Source of the DNA: Brachycybe producta
Taxonomy: Eukaryota > Arthropoda > Diplopoda > Playtdesmida > Andrognathidae
Reading direction: 5' to 3'
Length of the DNA stretch: 64,000 bases
NCBI GenBank assembly: GCA_036925085.1
Contig: JAUPFP010000039.1
Location: 1,303,501-1,367,500, forward strand
Each line of letters opens with the position of its first letter. Within the stretch, counting starts at the first letter, position 1. The translations under genes were made by a program, and so were the position numbers. The notes beneath the pieces were generated by a model that was not told where the DNA came from, ran no database searches, and saw only the letters and a program-made list of their open reading frames with translations. Positions 47,150 to 59,288 of this stretch are shown here, in pieces.

Positions 47150-47503
47150 TTAAGGTACTGGTTTTAATGTTTTACAAACTCTTGATTATTCTCTCTTTCA
47201 GCTGCAAAATGAAGTGAAACTTGAAAGCGTTTTATAAACTAGAAGGGTAGCTCAATCACTTGAGGGTATTTTTATATTGATATCTTTTAAAATAAGTTTT
47301 TTTATGTTAGTTTGAAAATAACCCATTTTAAGCGGAAGATATTTTTTAATTTTTGTCTGTAACAAGTTTATTTTGAAAGATATCAAACAAGAAAATACAC
47401 TTAATTTGAGCTACCCTTCTACGTTTCTAAAACAAATAATAATAATTTTGCTCCTAAATAACAGAATAATCAGAGCTCGAAAATCAGCTGTTCATAAACC
47501 ATA
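47150..47503. repeat. FB1 foldback copy between SDR and RICTOR
   Basis: Starts TTAAGGTACTGGTTTTAATG and ends AAATCAGCTGTTCATAAACC. Both arms are complete. Confidence 0.8.
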
Positions 47504-47669
47504 TTTGTATAAAGAGAAATAAGATAAAAGGAAGACTAATAAGAAGAACCTTGAAGAGTAGCTTTTACTGTTAAAACTCACTCACTCAGGACGTTTTAGT
47601 CTAGCATGGAGTTGAACTACCCCTATGCATATATATCTTGCATGAAATTAACGTATGTTCTTGATATTG

Positions 47670-47684
47670 CTACTAGATGGCACT
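47670..47684 (+). promoter_or_regulatory. CTCF-like core upstream of RICTOR
   Basis: CTACTAGATGGCACT, 330 bp before the RICTOR ATG, preceded within 80 bp by ATGGAGTTGAACTACCCC. Confidence 0.3.
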
Positions 47685-47714
47685 CGCAACAATGATTGAT
47701 TGATGGTATTATAA

Positions 47715-47947
47715 TATACCTGCCTCATCGCAAGAAGACTCATGAGACGTCAGAGGGGTTGACGAAAAATTTAGTTTTGTGTTGTTTTGTCTGATTATAA
47801 AAGATTAATAAATGAATGTAAAAAAAACAATTGTTTACTTAAATTGTTGATATTGTCCTTTTTCTATTGAACTAAATAAACATAATTTTAAATTTCACGT
47901 CAACTCCTCTGACGTCACAACTTTCTTCTTAGGCCGAGGCAGGTATA
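47715..47947. repeat. CRE-bearing foldback element, copy C
   Basis: The cleanest ends of the family: TATACCTGCCTC at the left and GAGGCAGGTATA at the right. The left arm has AGACGTCA (one change), the right a perfect TGACGTCA. It ends 50 bp before the RICTOR start codon, so it may form part of the promoter or 5' UTR. Confidence 0.8.
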
Positions 47948-47994
47948 ATAGTGCCTATTAAGAGAGAAAAACGTACCTACTAAGGGGGAATACG

Positions 47995-48005
47995 AAGATG
48001 GCGGC
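47995..48005 (+). promoter_or_regulatory. YY1-like motif over the RICTOR start codon
   Basis: The sequence AAGATGGCGGC (47995-48005) covers the initiation codon. It matches the YY1 motif often found at starts of mammalian housekeeping genes, where the ATG of MAA is part of the site. This is a sequence match only. Confidence 0.35.
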
Positions 48006-51000
48006 ATGGTTCCGTCCTCGTATGTTGAGGACGGGACGTTCTTTGAGAAGTACGTTTTCAATTGAATACGGTTTCATAACAGACATTGTGTCTACATACA
48101 GTACTATTGTGTTTCTCGTTTCAGATCGTAACAACAGTGGTGACGATGTCTTACAACTGGACTTTACCAAAGGTAAAAAAAAGTGGGTGTGGGGGGGGGG
48201 CCGAATGGGGTCTCTGGGTGGGCCACCGTACTCGGCTATATCACACGGTAAAATACGTACGGTTCATGCTCTCGTTGTTATTTCAAGTGTCTTCTTTTAT
48301 GTGTTGTCTATCTGTCGGATTGTAATTTGACCTGAAATGAACCGAAAAATAAACGTCAGTTTTTTCAGAGCACGAATGTCGCGTTTCTAGTCGACAGTTT
48401 CACAGTCAACTTTCTCATCTGATTTGTATTTAGAATGACATTGTACACAGATCAGAAAAGACTTGACGACTATTAACATTTCATTCGACACACAGACCAC
48501 TTTTCGGCTATAAAATGAAGTCGGGTTTGTTGTTAAAATCGACCACTTTGTGGCTTTCCATAGAAACTACATTGCAACCACAGCCCAACCACTTGCGACT
48601 TTGTTTTTCAATAAGTGGTCTGTGTGCCAAGATCCTTAGTATTGTAGACAGTAAAAAAAGGCGTTTTCTTCATGTAATTTTAAGTCTCCTGTTGTTTTGC
48701 AGAGTTCTCAGAATTATTTTTCTTCCCTTTTCTGTTTATAAAAGACCCTTTTTGATTATGCTCTATTTGTATTTCTAATAGATTTGCCTGTAACTGTGAA
48801 AGAAATTCTTTCAAACATAGTGAAGCGAGATGGATTGACGATTAACCGACGTTTAAAGTATCTCGGCGCTTTCGCAAACGTTTGCGAGAAGATCACTGAC
48901 CACGAATCGTTCGGTTATTCGGCCGAAGAAGTCTTCCGATGGTGATAATTTAGTCTAGATCTTTCTTCCAAATATAAATTCGGAAATGTGCAAAATTGTT
49001 TTTAAAAATGGTGCATTGTATGCAAATAAATAATAAAACCCGAAATATGCAAAAGTATTATTGTTAGTTTTATGCAAAGAGAAATTGTAGGCCTATATTA
49101 TATAAGAAAAGTACAATTAATTAACTGTCCGAAGCAATTATGAGCTACAATCATCACGAACAAAAACAGAAAAATGCAAAATCAAACCGATTTTTGGTTT
49201 AAAGCATTTTTTTGTAGATTTTTATTTTATTAACGTGAAACGGTATATTTTTTTCTATCCGAATTCAGTTTAAGAATTCCGCTTTTGCACGATGCAAGGG
49301 AAGTGCGAGCAGCGGGGCTTCGTGCAATGCGATACTTTCTGCAAGATGAGAAAAGTATCGACGCCTTTCTGAGGGCCAACGGACATCATTTGGTTTGTCG
49401 GTAAAAGTAGCGGCACGATTCAGTCTAGACTGAAGATTCGTTTCGACTGTTAACTTGTATCCCATTTCAATTTATTTAGGTCTCTCGATATCATTCTAGA
49501 TAATCATATCGAACGTATTCAAGCGATCCGTCTTATGAGGAAATGCTTGAATGTTAGTTGTAAGAAGTTTCCTCTTGCTTTCGTCAAATGTCTCGTTGCT
49601 GTTGCCAACGACGGAGCCGAAGAAAGAGATGGACTTTTTAGAGCTTGTTTGGCAACACTCAGTGAATTAGGCAACGAGTTTTATTCTTCTTTGCTTTCTT
49701 TTCATTTTCTTTCTTTTTAATCTTTACTTTTTTTTGTTCAGTTATTTTGAATATGAGCTTATGTGTCGAATCTGGAGTTATCGGTTCTCTTCTCCGTTGT
49801 ATCCTCACTTGTTATCAGCCTCGTATTAACGAGGCTTTAGTTGGAACCGTACTCTATCTTTTAAATCAACCGGAAACGAGATGTTACGTCCGAATGGGTG
49901 TCGATTTGGAGGTGCCTTCATCGCAAATTATAATTAAGGCCAAACCATTTATGCAAATATAAATTCTAAATTGTGCAAATTGGTTTTAGAAATTGTACGA
50001 TTTATATAAAATAAAAAAGGCAAAATTCGCGAGAATTTATATTATTTATTATAAAGAACAGTTAATTGCCTGGTGCAATTAATAACTAAAATTGTTAAAA
50101 CGAAATATAAAGAAATAATTGTAATTGTGCAAATTTCTAAAGGTTATACAATTTGAGCATTTTATGCAAATTTTTGGCTTTATTTATAATGAGTCGTTTC
50201 TTTATTTAATTCATCTTGTTATTTAAACGATTTTCAGCAAGTGTTAGCTCCGTACACTGATTGCCATTTTCGACAGCCGACTGATTCTGCGGATTATTCA
50301 GGGTTTGTTAACTGATAGAATAACGAATGATGTTGTTTTTTAAAGTAGGTCGTTTGCTAAAATTCTCAATTCTTCTTGTTGTGTCTATTCAGTGACGATA
50401 AGGATTCTTCGTTTGTGGCTAGCAGGCTAGCTCTTTTATCAATCTTACGCTCGTGGCCTGGTAAATGTTTATATGTATGATCAAGTTGTCAGTAATTTTA
50501 TTGTTTTATCCTCTGTGGTTTGACTTTTAGGAATGATTCGTTTGTGCAAATCGGATGGTTCCGGTTTGAAGTCTCTCATAAACGTTATGTATTTACCAAA
50601 TGCGGAAATCAGAGTATGTTTTCATCTGTTTTTAATTGTATTAGAACGGAACGGAAACGAACCATACTTACAGAAACATATTGGAACGGAAATGAAGCGA
50701 AGGTCACTGCTACGCATTCGTAAGTCCCTTAGTAGGATTTGAAATCAGTCAAAATCAAATCATTTCCGTTCCGTTTCGAAATAGTTGTACTGGTCTCTCT
50801 CTTAAATTCTGGTTATCGCATTTGTTTTGTTCATTTCCGTTTCTATAGTTCGATTAAGTGAACCAACTAATGAAATTTAATTTAAATCAAATAATTTAGA
50901 AAGGTGTAATTGATATGTTACTCGAACTTTTTCGTCTACCCGTTCCTGATTGGTCAGACGATTTCACTGTTGCCTTAGCTGCTGCTGGTAAGTTGTATTT

Positions 51001-54000
51001 TCTTATATATTTTTTTCTTCACAAAATAGTAATGGATTACTGTAATTAAATTTTACAAGTAATTAGTAGTTCACCAAATTACTTTTTAAACTTGTAATTT
51101 TTGTATTTGAGGTTTTTGCGTTTGATGACGTCACTCTTTTATTTGTCGCTTGATTTGTAATTAAAAATTAATTCAAATGCTTTGGTGGAAAATACGTTAT
51201 TGGCTCTAATTTTTTTTTTAAATCTTAGCAATTATAATTCTAGATAAACTGTTTTATATGAACAGTAGATTTTCGAACTTTGATTATTCTGCATTTCAGG
51301 AGCAACAAAACATGAAATTGTTTTATAAAACTAGAACAGTAACGGATTCATTTCATAGTATTTTTATGTTAATATCTTTCAAATTAAAATTTTTATGCTC
51401 AAAATTATAAATTATCAGCCTCTTAAAGTTGGGTCATTTTCATACTGTCGTAAAGAAGCGGTTAAAAAAAATCTAAATGTAGTGATTTACCTACTCTTCT
51501 AGTTTCTAAAACACTTATAAATTTTTCTTAATTTTGCTTCTAAAAAGACGAAATAACCAGAGTTGAAAGACGTTTAATAGCAATTTTTGCGTATGAAAAG
51601 CATATATTTCGTTAGTTCTTTTTTATGTTAAGATTCCGTGTTTTCACGAGACGATTGGAGGTTGTATGAAGGATTTGTTGCGAAGGAAGGTTACGATATC
51701 TTGGCTTATGTATCTGATAATCGGCAAGTGGAAAACTCCGATTTTGATTAAGAAAATGCCCTTCCAACTTTCTTCTATTTTTTTTAGAACAAATTTAATT
51801 GAAAACTACTTGGCTTTATTACTTTTGGCTTTCATACACAATGGTATCTTGGAGGTTCGTTTCGATTGTTATTTTAAGTGATTCAGTTGTGTACTGTTTT
51901 TAAGTTTGATATCTCGTTACTTAGGCTCTCGTTGAAGTGATTCTGACAAGTGACAGTTTTTTATCCGTTAGGACAACGTTTTTTTTGGGAGAACTCTTAC
52001 ATCTCGTATAATTTCTGACGAAATATTCAATTAGAGTTTCTTTTTTGTTATTCTTCGCTTTGATTTACTTTTTTTAGGCAAATCGATTTCTTCCTCATGA
52101 ATGTAGTCATCATAGTTACTGCCTTCCAACGCTTTTAGCTGTTGCAGCTTCGTTTAAGACGTCTGCTAAGCAACGACAGTAAGCGTGGGGCTAATCGGTT
52201 TTAATTTTTCATTTATTATTTCTCTCATTTGTCATTGCTTTCTTTTTTTTTTACGAATCGGTAGTATTGCAAGTGCCACCGTAACATACTTGAACAGGGT
52301 TCATTCTCTTAAAAAGCGTGGCCCAGTGCCGAGTTCATTGTTTCTGGATCAATTGATTCAGTTTTCACCAAAGGCCAATGATTTCAATCGTCACAATAAC
52401 AAGATTGGCCGTGCGAAACTTTTGTCCTGTCTGCGGAAGGTACTTTTTATTTTATATTCTGCAACAAACAAAAAACAGGGTTCTAACATTTCGCATGCTG
52501 CATTCGAACTGTTGTAGGGTAATTTTACAAATTCAATTGGAAAACTGTGGAATTTTGAGTTAATTTGAAATTTACTTAAAAATTCTAGGAATTTATAGAA
52601 AAAAAACAAAAGATTAAGGAAAATTGTTCGCTATAAATTATAAATTAAGGTGATATAAAGTGCAAACAGCTCCCCTCAAATTTTTGTCATTCTGTTTTTC
52701 AGAAACGAAAGTGACATTTCTTAGAAACTAGAAGGGTAGCTCTGTCACTCAACTGTCTGGACTCAACAGACAATGTTTTTTTTTTAATTTTTGTACTATG
52801 AAAGTTTATTTTCATGTAATTCAGTGATTCAGCTACTGTTCTAATTTCTAACACACTTTCAAATACTTCCTAATACACACTTCGGAACCATTGCCTAACG
52901 TCTGGCCACTTGTAAACACAGAAACATTTCTTAGAAAGTATTGAAAACACACACACACTAGCGCTGCCCACCCACAATCGGATGGGATTGACATACAGAT
53001 CAAATCCATCATCTATTTGTTTGTGAATGAGCTAGCCAATTCTGCTGATCTAGTTGGTGGATTGGAGCGGTGTTTCCTGATCTGATTGAGGACACGGTGT
53101 TGTTCTTCATCAGGAGCCGGGATGTCTGGATCATCGCACATTGGTGTTTTATATTTTTCATTTTTTAGGAGACGGACGACTTTCTATCACAATCTATTAA
53201 ATGTTCTCAAGTCACAAATACATCAAAGGATTTTCATGATTGGGATTGGCCGTTGATTGGAGCAATACTTAAGGTAAGTTGACAATTGTTTTCATACGGA
53301 TGAATGTATTCTTTTCTGTTAATTGTTTTTGTTGTCGTCGTTTTTTTTTATAGTTAGGTGGTGAGCAGCTAAGGAAGTTAAACGATCACAATCAGAAACA
53401 GTTCTTGCGGAAATTGATTCATTTCTTCAAACCGACCTCAAAGTTATTCTCGAAGGTGGAGCAGGGCAAAGAGAGATTTCGCGTTATTTCGATCGTGGGC
53501 TGTAATCTTATGGATTTCTTAGTCGAATCGAACGAGGATGAAGCTACAAAATGCTTAGAAGAGTTTCTAATGGATTTTGGTCTTTGTTTGGGACAGGTTC
53601 GTTTTTTTCTGAAATTTTGTTTAACGAATGGAAACTGAAATTTATGTGTCGACATTTAGATAACGGCCGAACGTTCTCCTTCCGATGCCATATTTAGTCC
53701 CAATCGCATTCTTAGCTCGCATTGCCAAGATTATTTTCTTTTTATTGGAAGGTTGAGCCAATCGAATCGCGGTCGAAAGGCTTTAGAACGTACCAGTGTA
53801 TATCAGTAGTGAGTGTGTTTCTTCTGAATTGTGGATCAGTAATTATTTTCGTGTAATGTTTTTGTTTTTCTTTAGTTTAATAGACTTGGTTTCTATTACT
53901 TCTCATGACTGTTACGTGAAACTTATAGTGTCGAGTCTCGATTATACGAGGGATGGATTGCCTCGAATAATCATGACCAAGATATTAACGGCCACATCGG

Positions 54001-57000
54001 AGGTTAATACACACAAATTGTGCTTTTCGATTTGATATTTTTTTTAATGTGGTGAATAGCACAGAGACGATTTTTTAATGTAACTTTTTGCATTGAATTA
54101 TGTTTTTAGTCAGCACGGCTGTATTCCACGAGATTCCTTAGAGTACTAGTCAGATTGCAGTTTGTAGATTTTCACAAGTGGGGGGTTGAACTGCTTGTAT
54201 CACAGCTCTACGATAAATCGCGAGCTGTTTCACTGGCGGCCCTTGATGTTCTCGACGAGGCTTGCGAGTTGCAAAGTAATTTAGAGGCGTTGGTCCATAT
54301 GCGACCCTCACTTCTTCATCTTGGCGATCGAGGTCTTCTACTACTCATCCGGTTTCTTTCTATACCTGCTGGTTTCAAATTTCTTTCTGATACCAACTTT
54401 GTTACCAATGAGCTGGAAAGGTGGAAAAGGGTAGGAGCATTCATTTAATTAAACAAAAAACCTTGTTTGATTTCTGGTTTGTATTATTTAGGCTTTTAAT
54501 GTAAAATATGTGAGACTCTTAGAAGATGAACTGAATGAATCTCTGACACGTCATCAGCGAGGCAAAGATGGCAGCTACGGTAGAAGAACGTCTCAGAAGT
54601 AATTATATGGCTTTGTTAATAGAGTTCACAATTCTAATATGTTGTTGTTTTTCCTCTATAAGGCATTTGATAAGGGACGTTTTTGTACCGCATCATCTTT
54701 ATGCCCAACTTTCGCAGCACAAATCAGGTCTAGATTTACTCAGGGAACAGGTGTTAACATTTTTCTTGTAAAATCAATAATAATTTACTATAGTAATAGG
54801 TGAAAGAGAGGATGTTATATAAAATTAGCTTGAACATAATTTACATACCAAATTAAAAGTTTCAGTGTTAAAAGTCTGGGTAAATTTTAAAAAGGTATCA
54901 AAGTTGTAAAAAAAAGATTGAACCAAACAAATCTCATTAAACGTAGTTTAAAGTGCAAACGCCACCCAAACTCTGGTTATTCTGTTTTTCAAGAGCAAAA
55001 TTTAAACAAAACAACAACTTGAAAGTGTTTTAGAAACTAGAAGGGTAGCTCAATCATTGAAGAGTGTTTTCATGTTGATATATTTTAAAATAAGCTTTTT
55101 GCATCAGTTTGAAAATGGCCAACTTTAAACAGACATTATTTTTTATTTTTTTTTAATATAGAAAGTTTATTTTGAAAGATATCAACATGAAAATAACTTT
55201 TTAAGTGATTCAGCTGGTGTTTGAGGTTTTAACACAGTTTCTCTTTTTCCTATAGCGCAATATATACTTATTTGCTTCAAAATTCCAAACTAATGTCACA
55301 AGAAAATTTGTCATGCAATTCTCCTATATTTAGTGCCAATTGCGTGACGAGTTTATTAGGGGTTACAGTTATTAAACTATATTTGTTATTTCTTTTGCAG
55401 AAATGCATTTCACAGGCAATAGAAAAAGTCAGGCGACACAAACTAGAAACGTCTGATGAAATACTTCAGTTAAAAGCTGTCTTATGGGCTTTGGTGAATA
55501 TTTTAAGTTTTTTTTGGTTGTTTTCTTGGTAATAAAATAAAATAAACCCGTGTTTTCTTTTTGAAACTTTTTTAGGGTCACACTGGAACCTCAGAAGAAG
55601 GTGTTATGCTGTTAAACAATGAACACATCCTTCCAGACATTGTAAAACTGGCCGAAGAGTGTCAGATTTATGCCGTTCGTGGCACGTGCTTCTATGTTCT
55701 TGGATTACTTGCCACGACTAGGGTTGGAAGTGATCTGTTAGAGCAGTTGGGTTGGGAAGCTTTACGTAGATCGCGTCACGAACAATGGCCATCGGTCGAT
55801 GAGCCAGATCTTTTGGGTTTGGAAGACTGCGTTTCTTCTGTCGACAGTCTGAGTAGCCAGTTAGCGGAACTGGAGGCTGACGATACGTGCAGTGGGACAT
55901 TGCAAAGACTGGATGAATGTATGGACGGTGATGGTCTTGAGGAGATGGAGGAAGTCTCTAATTGTTCCAGACACGGAACGCATTTTGTGTTGGGTGAATA
56001 TGATGAAATAGGAGGAGGAGATGATGTAACAGACGAAAGTAATGATTCTCCCAAACCTACCTCAAAAATTAACTGGTCTCCTGTGCCAAAGGATGAGGTC
56101 GTTGTTTTACGAAGACCGTTGTCGCGAGCAGCAGAGAACGCCCCAAGTCCCTTAACGAGGAGGATCGAGCCGCATCATTCGGGAGGATTTCAGAAATGGT
56201 CAAACACTTTGCCTCTGATGCGACATCGACCTTGCACTCCTCAGGAAGTTTCCGTATGCGCCTCTGTCGGTGGGGCACCAGTAACGAATATGATCGGGAA
56301 TTGCAATTCTAGGCAACGAAGTCGAAGTGTTAGTCAACATCCGACAGTTTTTGAAACAGTCGTGGAGGCTTGGGAACGACGAAATAAACTGTCTAGCCTG
56401 GAAGTAGGTGGAAGTGTGCAGTCTAGTCCGAGGGGATCGACAAGGATGCGACCCAAACTCAAGATAACTGTCAAAGAGCGGACTCGTAGCCGATCTTTTA
56501 CGGAGGCTGGCACTTACAACGATAAAGTGAATATTTCGCTTGGACATGGAGAAAAGCATTTAAGGAGTTCGAGTGATGTTGAAATTGGACTCAAAGGAGG
56601 TGGTGTAGGGGGAGGGGGAGTTGGAGGAGTAGGAGTAGGAAGTGGCATAACTACAGGTAACATTATTGTGGTTAATGGTCTAAGGTGTGAATCTAGAGAT
56701 TCAGGTTCAGTGTCACAAAACACATTGTTGAAGGATCGCAGATGTGATAGCAACGAGAGTTCTCGCACGAGTACAAGTAAAAGTCGATCGGATAGTTGTA
56801 CGGATTCGACTAGTGGTTTCAGTTCGTGTGAATCTGGTAACGTGAGGGCTTCAGAGTCGAGAGCAGGTGGTGGAATGTTATCTGATCCACCACCTCAGCT
56901 TCTTAGCCCGATTTCTAGTAGTGGGTCTATAAACACTATGTCGGGACGAACGGTCCACCACTCAGATGTGACTCGTAAGATGGTGAACCTACGCAACACG

Positions 57001-59288
57001 CCAGTTGTTCTTAATCGCGTGTCCACGTCACGAAATTTCGCCAGTGTGCACAATGCTTTTGCCAGACCCACGTCTTTGTGTGACATGCATCCTCACGAGA
57101 CGTCTTTTGTCTACACGACAACGAGAGATGCTCAGGGCTATGCAACACTTCGATCTCTTCAGCAGAGACGTCGTGGGTTTAGTACTTGTGTTCCACCTGA
57201 TCCACAAATGTTAACTTCTAACCTGAGAGCTGCGAAAACGAGGAGTTTGGACTCGAGGCTAGAGTTGCCTAGGCTTTTGAAGTATGTTTAGTACGGTTTA
57301 TAATATAGGCTTTATCGATTACGGTTTTTAACAACGTAAAACTTCTGTTTTACAGCAGTTACGAATCAGTGAGTTCTTTGGGCGTTTTGTATTTTGATCG
57401 ACAACCTTCGGCGACGTTCAGTACCAACACAAGTCATGCCATCAAACTAGACTGTGAAGACAAACGATTTGTTGCACTCTGTCTACCTGTTGACATCGCC
57501 ATGATATTCAACGTTTGTTTAAGCTTCAAATGTTTTTCGAATTTTGGTTATTCTGCAGTTTCACGAAAGCGACACTAAGGAGAACTTGAATGTGTGCTAT
57601 AAAATAGAATGGGTAGCTCTTTCACTTAATGATCTTTCAACAGGAACTTTTTATAGATAAAAATAGAAAAATATTGTTCGTTTAAAAGTTCGGTTGCTTT
57701 AAACTGACATAAAGTTTATTTTTTCATAAATATTAAAGTACAATTTATCAGCATGAATATACCTTTAAGTGCAATAATTGAGCTACCCTTCTAGTTTTTT
57801 AAAAAAAAAATTTTCAAGTTTCTTTTCATTTTGTTCCTGAAAGACAGAATAAACAAGAGTTTGAAAGGCGTTTACACTTCTAAACCTATTTAACTGATAT
57901 CGTAAAAGGGTTAAAGTAAAACTCAATCTTTTTTTCTGTAGGAAGATTCTTCGGAATATTGTTCCCAGTTTAGTTTTTCGATGGAAATCAATCAGAATGG
58001 GTCGTCAGCAAGTGGTTTGTGAATGATGGATTACAACATTCTTTACAGGTTTATTAATTAATGTTATTTGGCAGCGAATATGAGACCCTATGGTGATATC
58101 AATTCCGAGATGAACGATACATTAGATGATGGATTATCACTTCACGTACCAGATTCTTGTTTGGGATGTTTTACCCTCAGATGTCGAATCATTATAGAGT
58201 CAGATTCGGCAGACGAGACACATCATCCAAAAATTGAAGTTTCTTCAATGCTCTCGAAGGAAACTCTAGACAAACCTCAGACGAATAGTTCAGAAACATC
58301 GGTTGCTACGACTCCTGGAAGTACATCAAGTGTTGGCAGTTGTGATACAGGTAAGTCACGTTCAGTCTCTCTTTCTCTCACATTTCATTTACTTTTACAA
58401 AGTATAGAAAGGTGTTTTTATTATACAGGAAATAAAGGGTTGGATGTGGAGAGTTTTGCAGGCAAATCTCTCGTTAGAAAGGAAGTTATTCGTTTCATTG
58501 TAAACTTGAGTAGTTCGGTGGCGACGAAATCAGCTGAACAAGGACTCTTGAAGTAATCTCTTAAGTGTGCCTAAATGTTCTGGTCAAGTGCATGTGGCTG
58601 ACAGCTGACACCTTGCTATTGCCGATTATTGAGGTGTAGAGCCTAGAGACACTCCGGAGTCACACATGACATGAGATAAAATCAATTTGACAATTTTAAA
58701 GTTGCTCAAATGGCTCTTGCAACCAAACAACAATTCAACACGTTATGAAAATTAGTATAATTAAAAAGGAGACTGCAACTTCAATTATATTTATTGTTCA
58801 AACTAGTGGAGTGTCTAGGCTCGTTTTTCTTCTGAATTCAGAGTGTTACTTGGCCAAAGCATTCAATATCTCAACTATGTCCATAAGATAATTTATGAAA
58901 TTTATTTTTTTTATTACAGTATGAAGCAAAAGTTTCCTACGGCATTCCAAGACTTGTGTCTCTACACTGAAGTTTGTCTGATGATGGCACAATACAACTT
59001 TCGTCTTTCTGCTAGAAGATTCATTCAGGAACTTTTTCTTGACTTAACTTTCAAAAAAGTAAGTGTTAGTTATTGTTGCGTGTAAGATAATTTCGGATAT
59101 TCTTTCGATTAAGAGCTGCTAGCCTCCAAGCTAATGCTTTTGGATTGTTATATAGGTTGTGCAGAGTCGAAAGAATTTCCAACATTTTTACTTTTGTGAC
59201 TAATTTACGTTACAACATTAAACTTTTGCAGCTTTATGACGAAGCATTTCAAATCTTAGAACTAGTCGAATTGGGAAGCGTTGACTAG
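47998..59288 (+). CDS. RICTOR: RICTOR, rapamycin-insensitive companion of TOR
   Basis: Thirty exons give 1778 residues; human RICTOR has 1708. Exons begin at 47998, 48125, 48782, 49269, 49480, 49742, 50238, 50393, 50531, 50900, 51633, 51788, 51925, 52078, 52265, 53169, 53354, 53660, 53876, 54110, 54492, 54663, 55401, 55576 (1706 nt), 57356, 57942, 58075, 58429, 58920 and 59232. RICTOR is the scaffold of TORC2, which phosphorylates AKT and other AGC kinases. Matches run end to end: RNNSGDDVLQLDFT, REVRAAGLRAMRYFLQD, INEALVGTVLYLLN, LAPYTDCHFR, NYLALLLLAFI, VSSLDYTRDGLPRII, GLLLLIRFLSIP, RGTCFYVLGLLA, SRDAQGY-like TRDAQGYATL, and VNLSSSVATK to FRLSARRFIQELF. The AGC-kinase site of human Thr1135 is kept as RSRSFTEAG (Thr about 1244). 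Exon 24 has Gly-rich and Ser-rich disordered stretches. Introns 5 and 11 have GC donors. Confidence 0.98.
48487..48628. repeat. Element of the TTCACACGG family, short copy
   Basis: Ends GACACACAGACCACTTTTCG and ATAAGTGGTCTGTGTGCC; inner GACCACTTTGTGGC and CAACCACTTGCGAC. In RICTOR intron 2. Confidence 0.65.
48960..49205. repeat. ATGCAAAT-rich element, RICTOR intron 3
   Basis: Shares ATTGTTTTTAAAAATGGTGC, TATGCAAATAAATAATA and AACTGTCCGAAGCAATTATG modules with 49934-50207. The ends are not sharp. Confidence 0.45.
49934..50207. repeat. ATGCAAAT-rich element, RICTOR intron 6
   Basis: Inverted ends AAGGCCAAACCATTTATGC and GCAAATTTTTGGCTTT. The inner part GTTAATTGCCTGGTGCAATT resembles the intron 3 element. 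Confidence 0.5.
51250..51577. repeat. FB1 foldback copy, RICTOR intron 10
   Basis: GAACAGTAGATTTTCGAAC at the left; right arm CTCTTCTAGTTTCTAAAACA and AAATAACCAGAGTTGAAAG. Ends 56 bp before exon 11. Confidence 0.75.
52644..52880. repeat. FB1 copy, diverged, RICTOR intron 15
   Basis: Begins TTAAGGTGATATAAAGTGC; TTAGAAACTAGAAGGGTAGC is well kept, the right arm is short. Confidence 0.6.
54943..55250. repeat. FB1 foldback copy, RICTOR intron 22
   Basis: TTTAAAGTGCAAACGCCACC at the left, AAACTAGAAGGGTAGCTCAA, then TTTTGAAAGATATCAACATG on the right. Confidence 0.75.
57519..57894. repeat. FB1 foldback copy, RICTOR intron 25
   Basis: Occupies nearly the whole intron (57513-57941). Right arm GAGCTACCCTTCTAGTTTTT and CTGAAAGACAGAATAAACAA, ending ACTTCTAAACC. 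Confidence 0.75.
58637..58820. repeat. Short inverted-repeat pair, RICTOR intron 28
   Basis: GAGCCTAGAGACACTCC (58639-58655) and GGAGTGTCTAGGCTC (58807-58821) are inverted copies with a two-base gap. They bracket AT-rich DNA and may be a small MITE. Confidence 0.4.

Noticed and set aside
55718-57214. Several antisense and off-frame open stretches over RICTOR exon 24
   Set aside because: They are shadows of the long coding exon; the sense frame matches RICTOR throughout.
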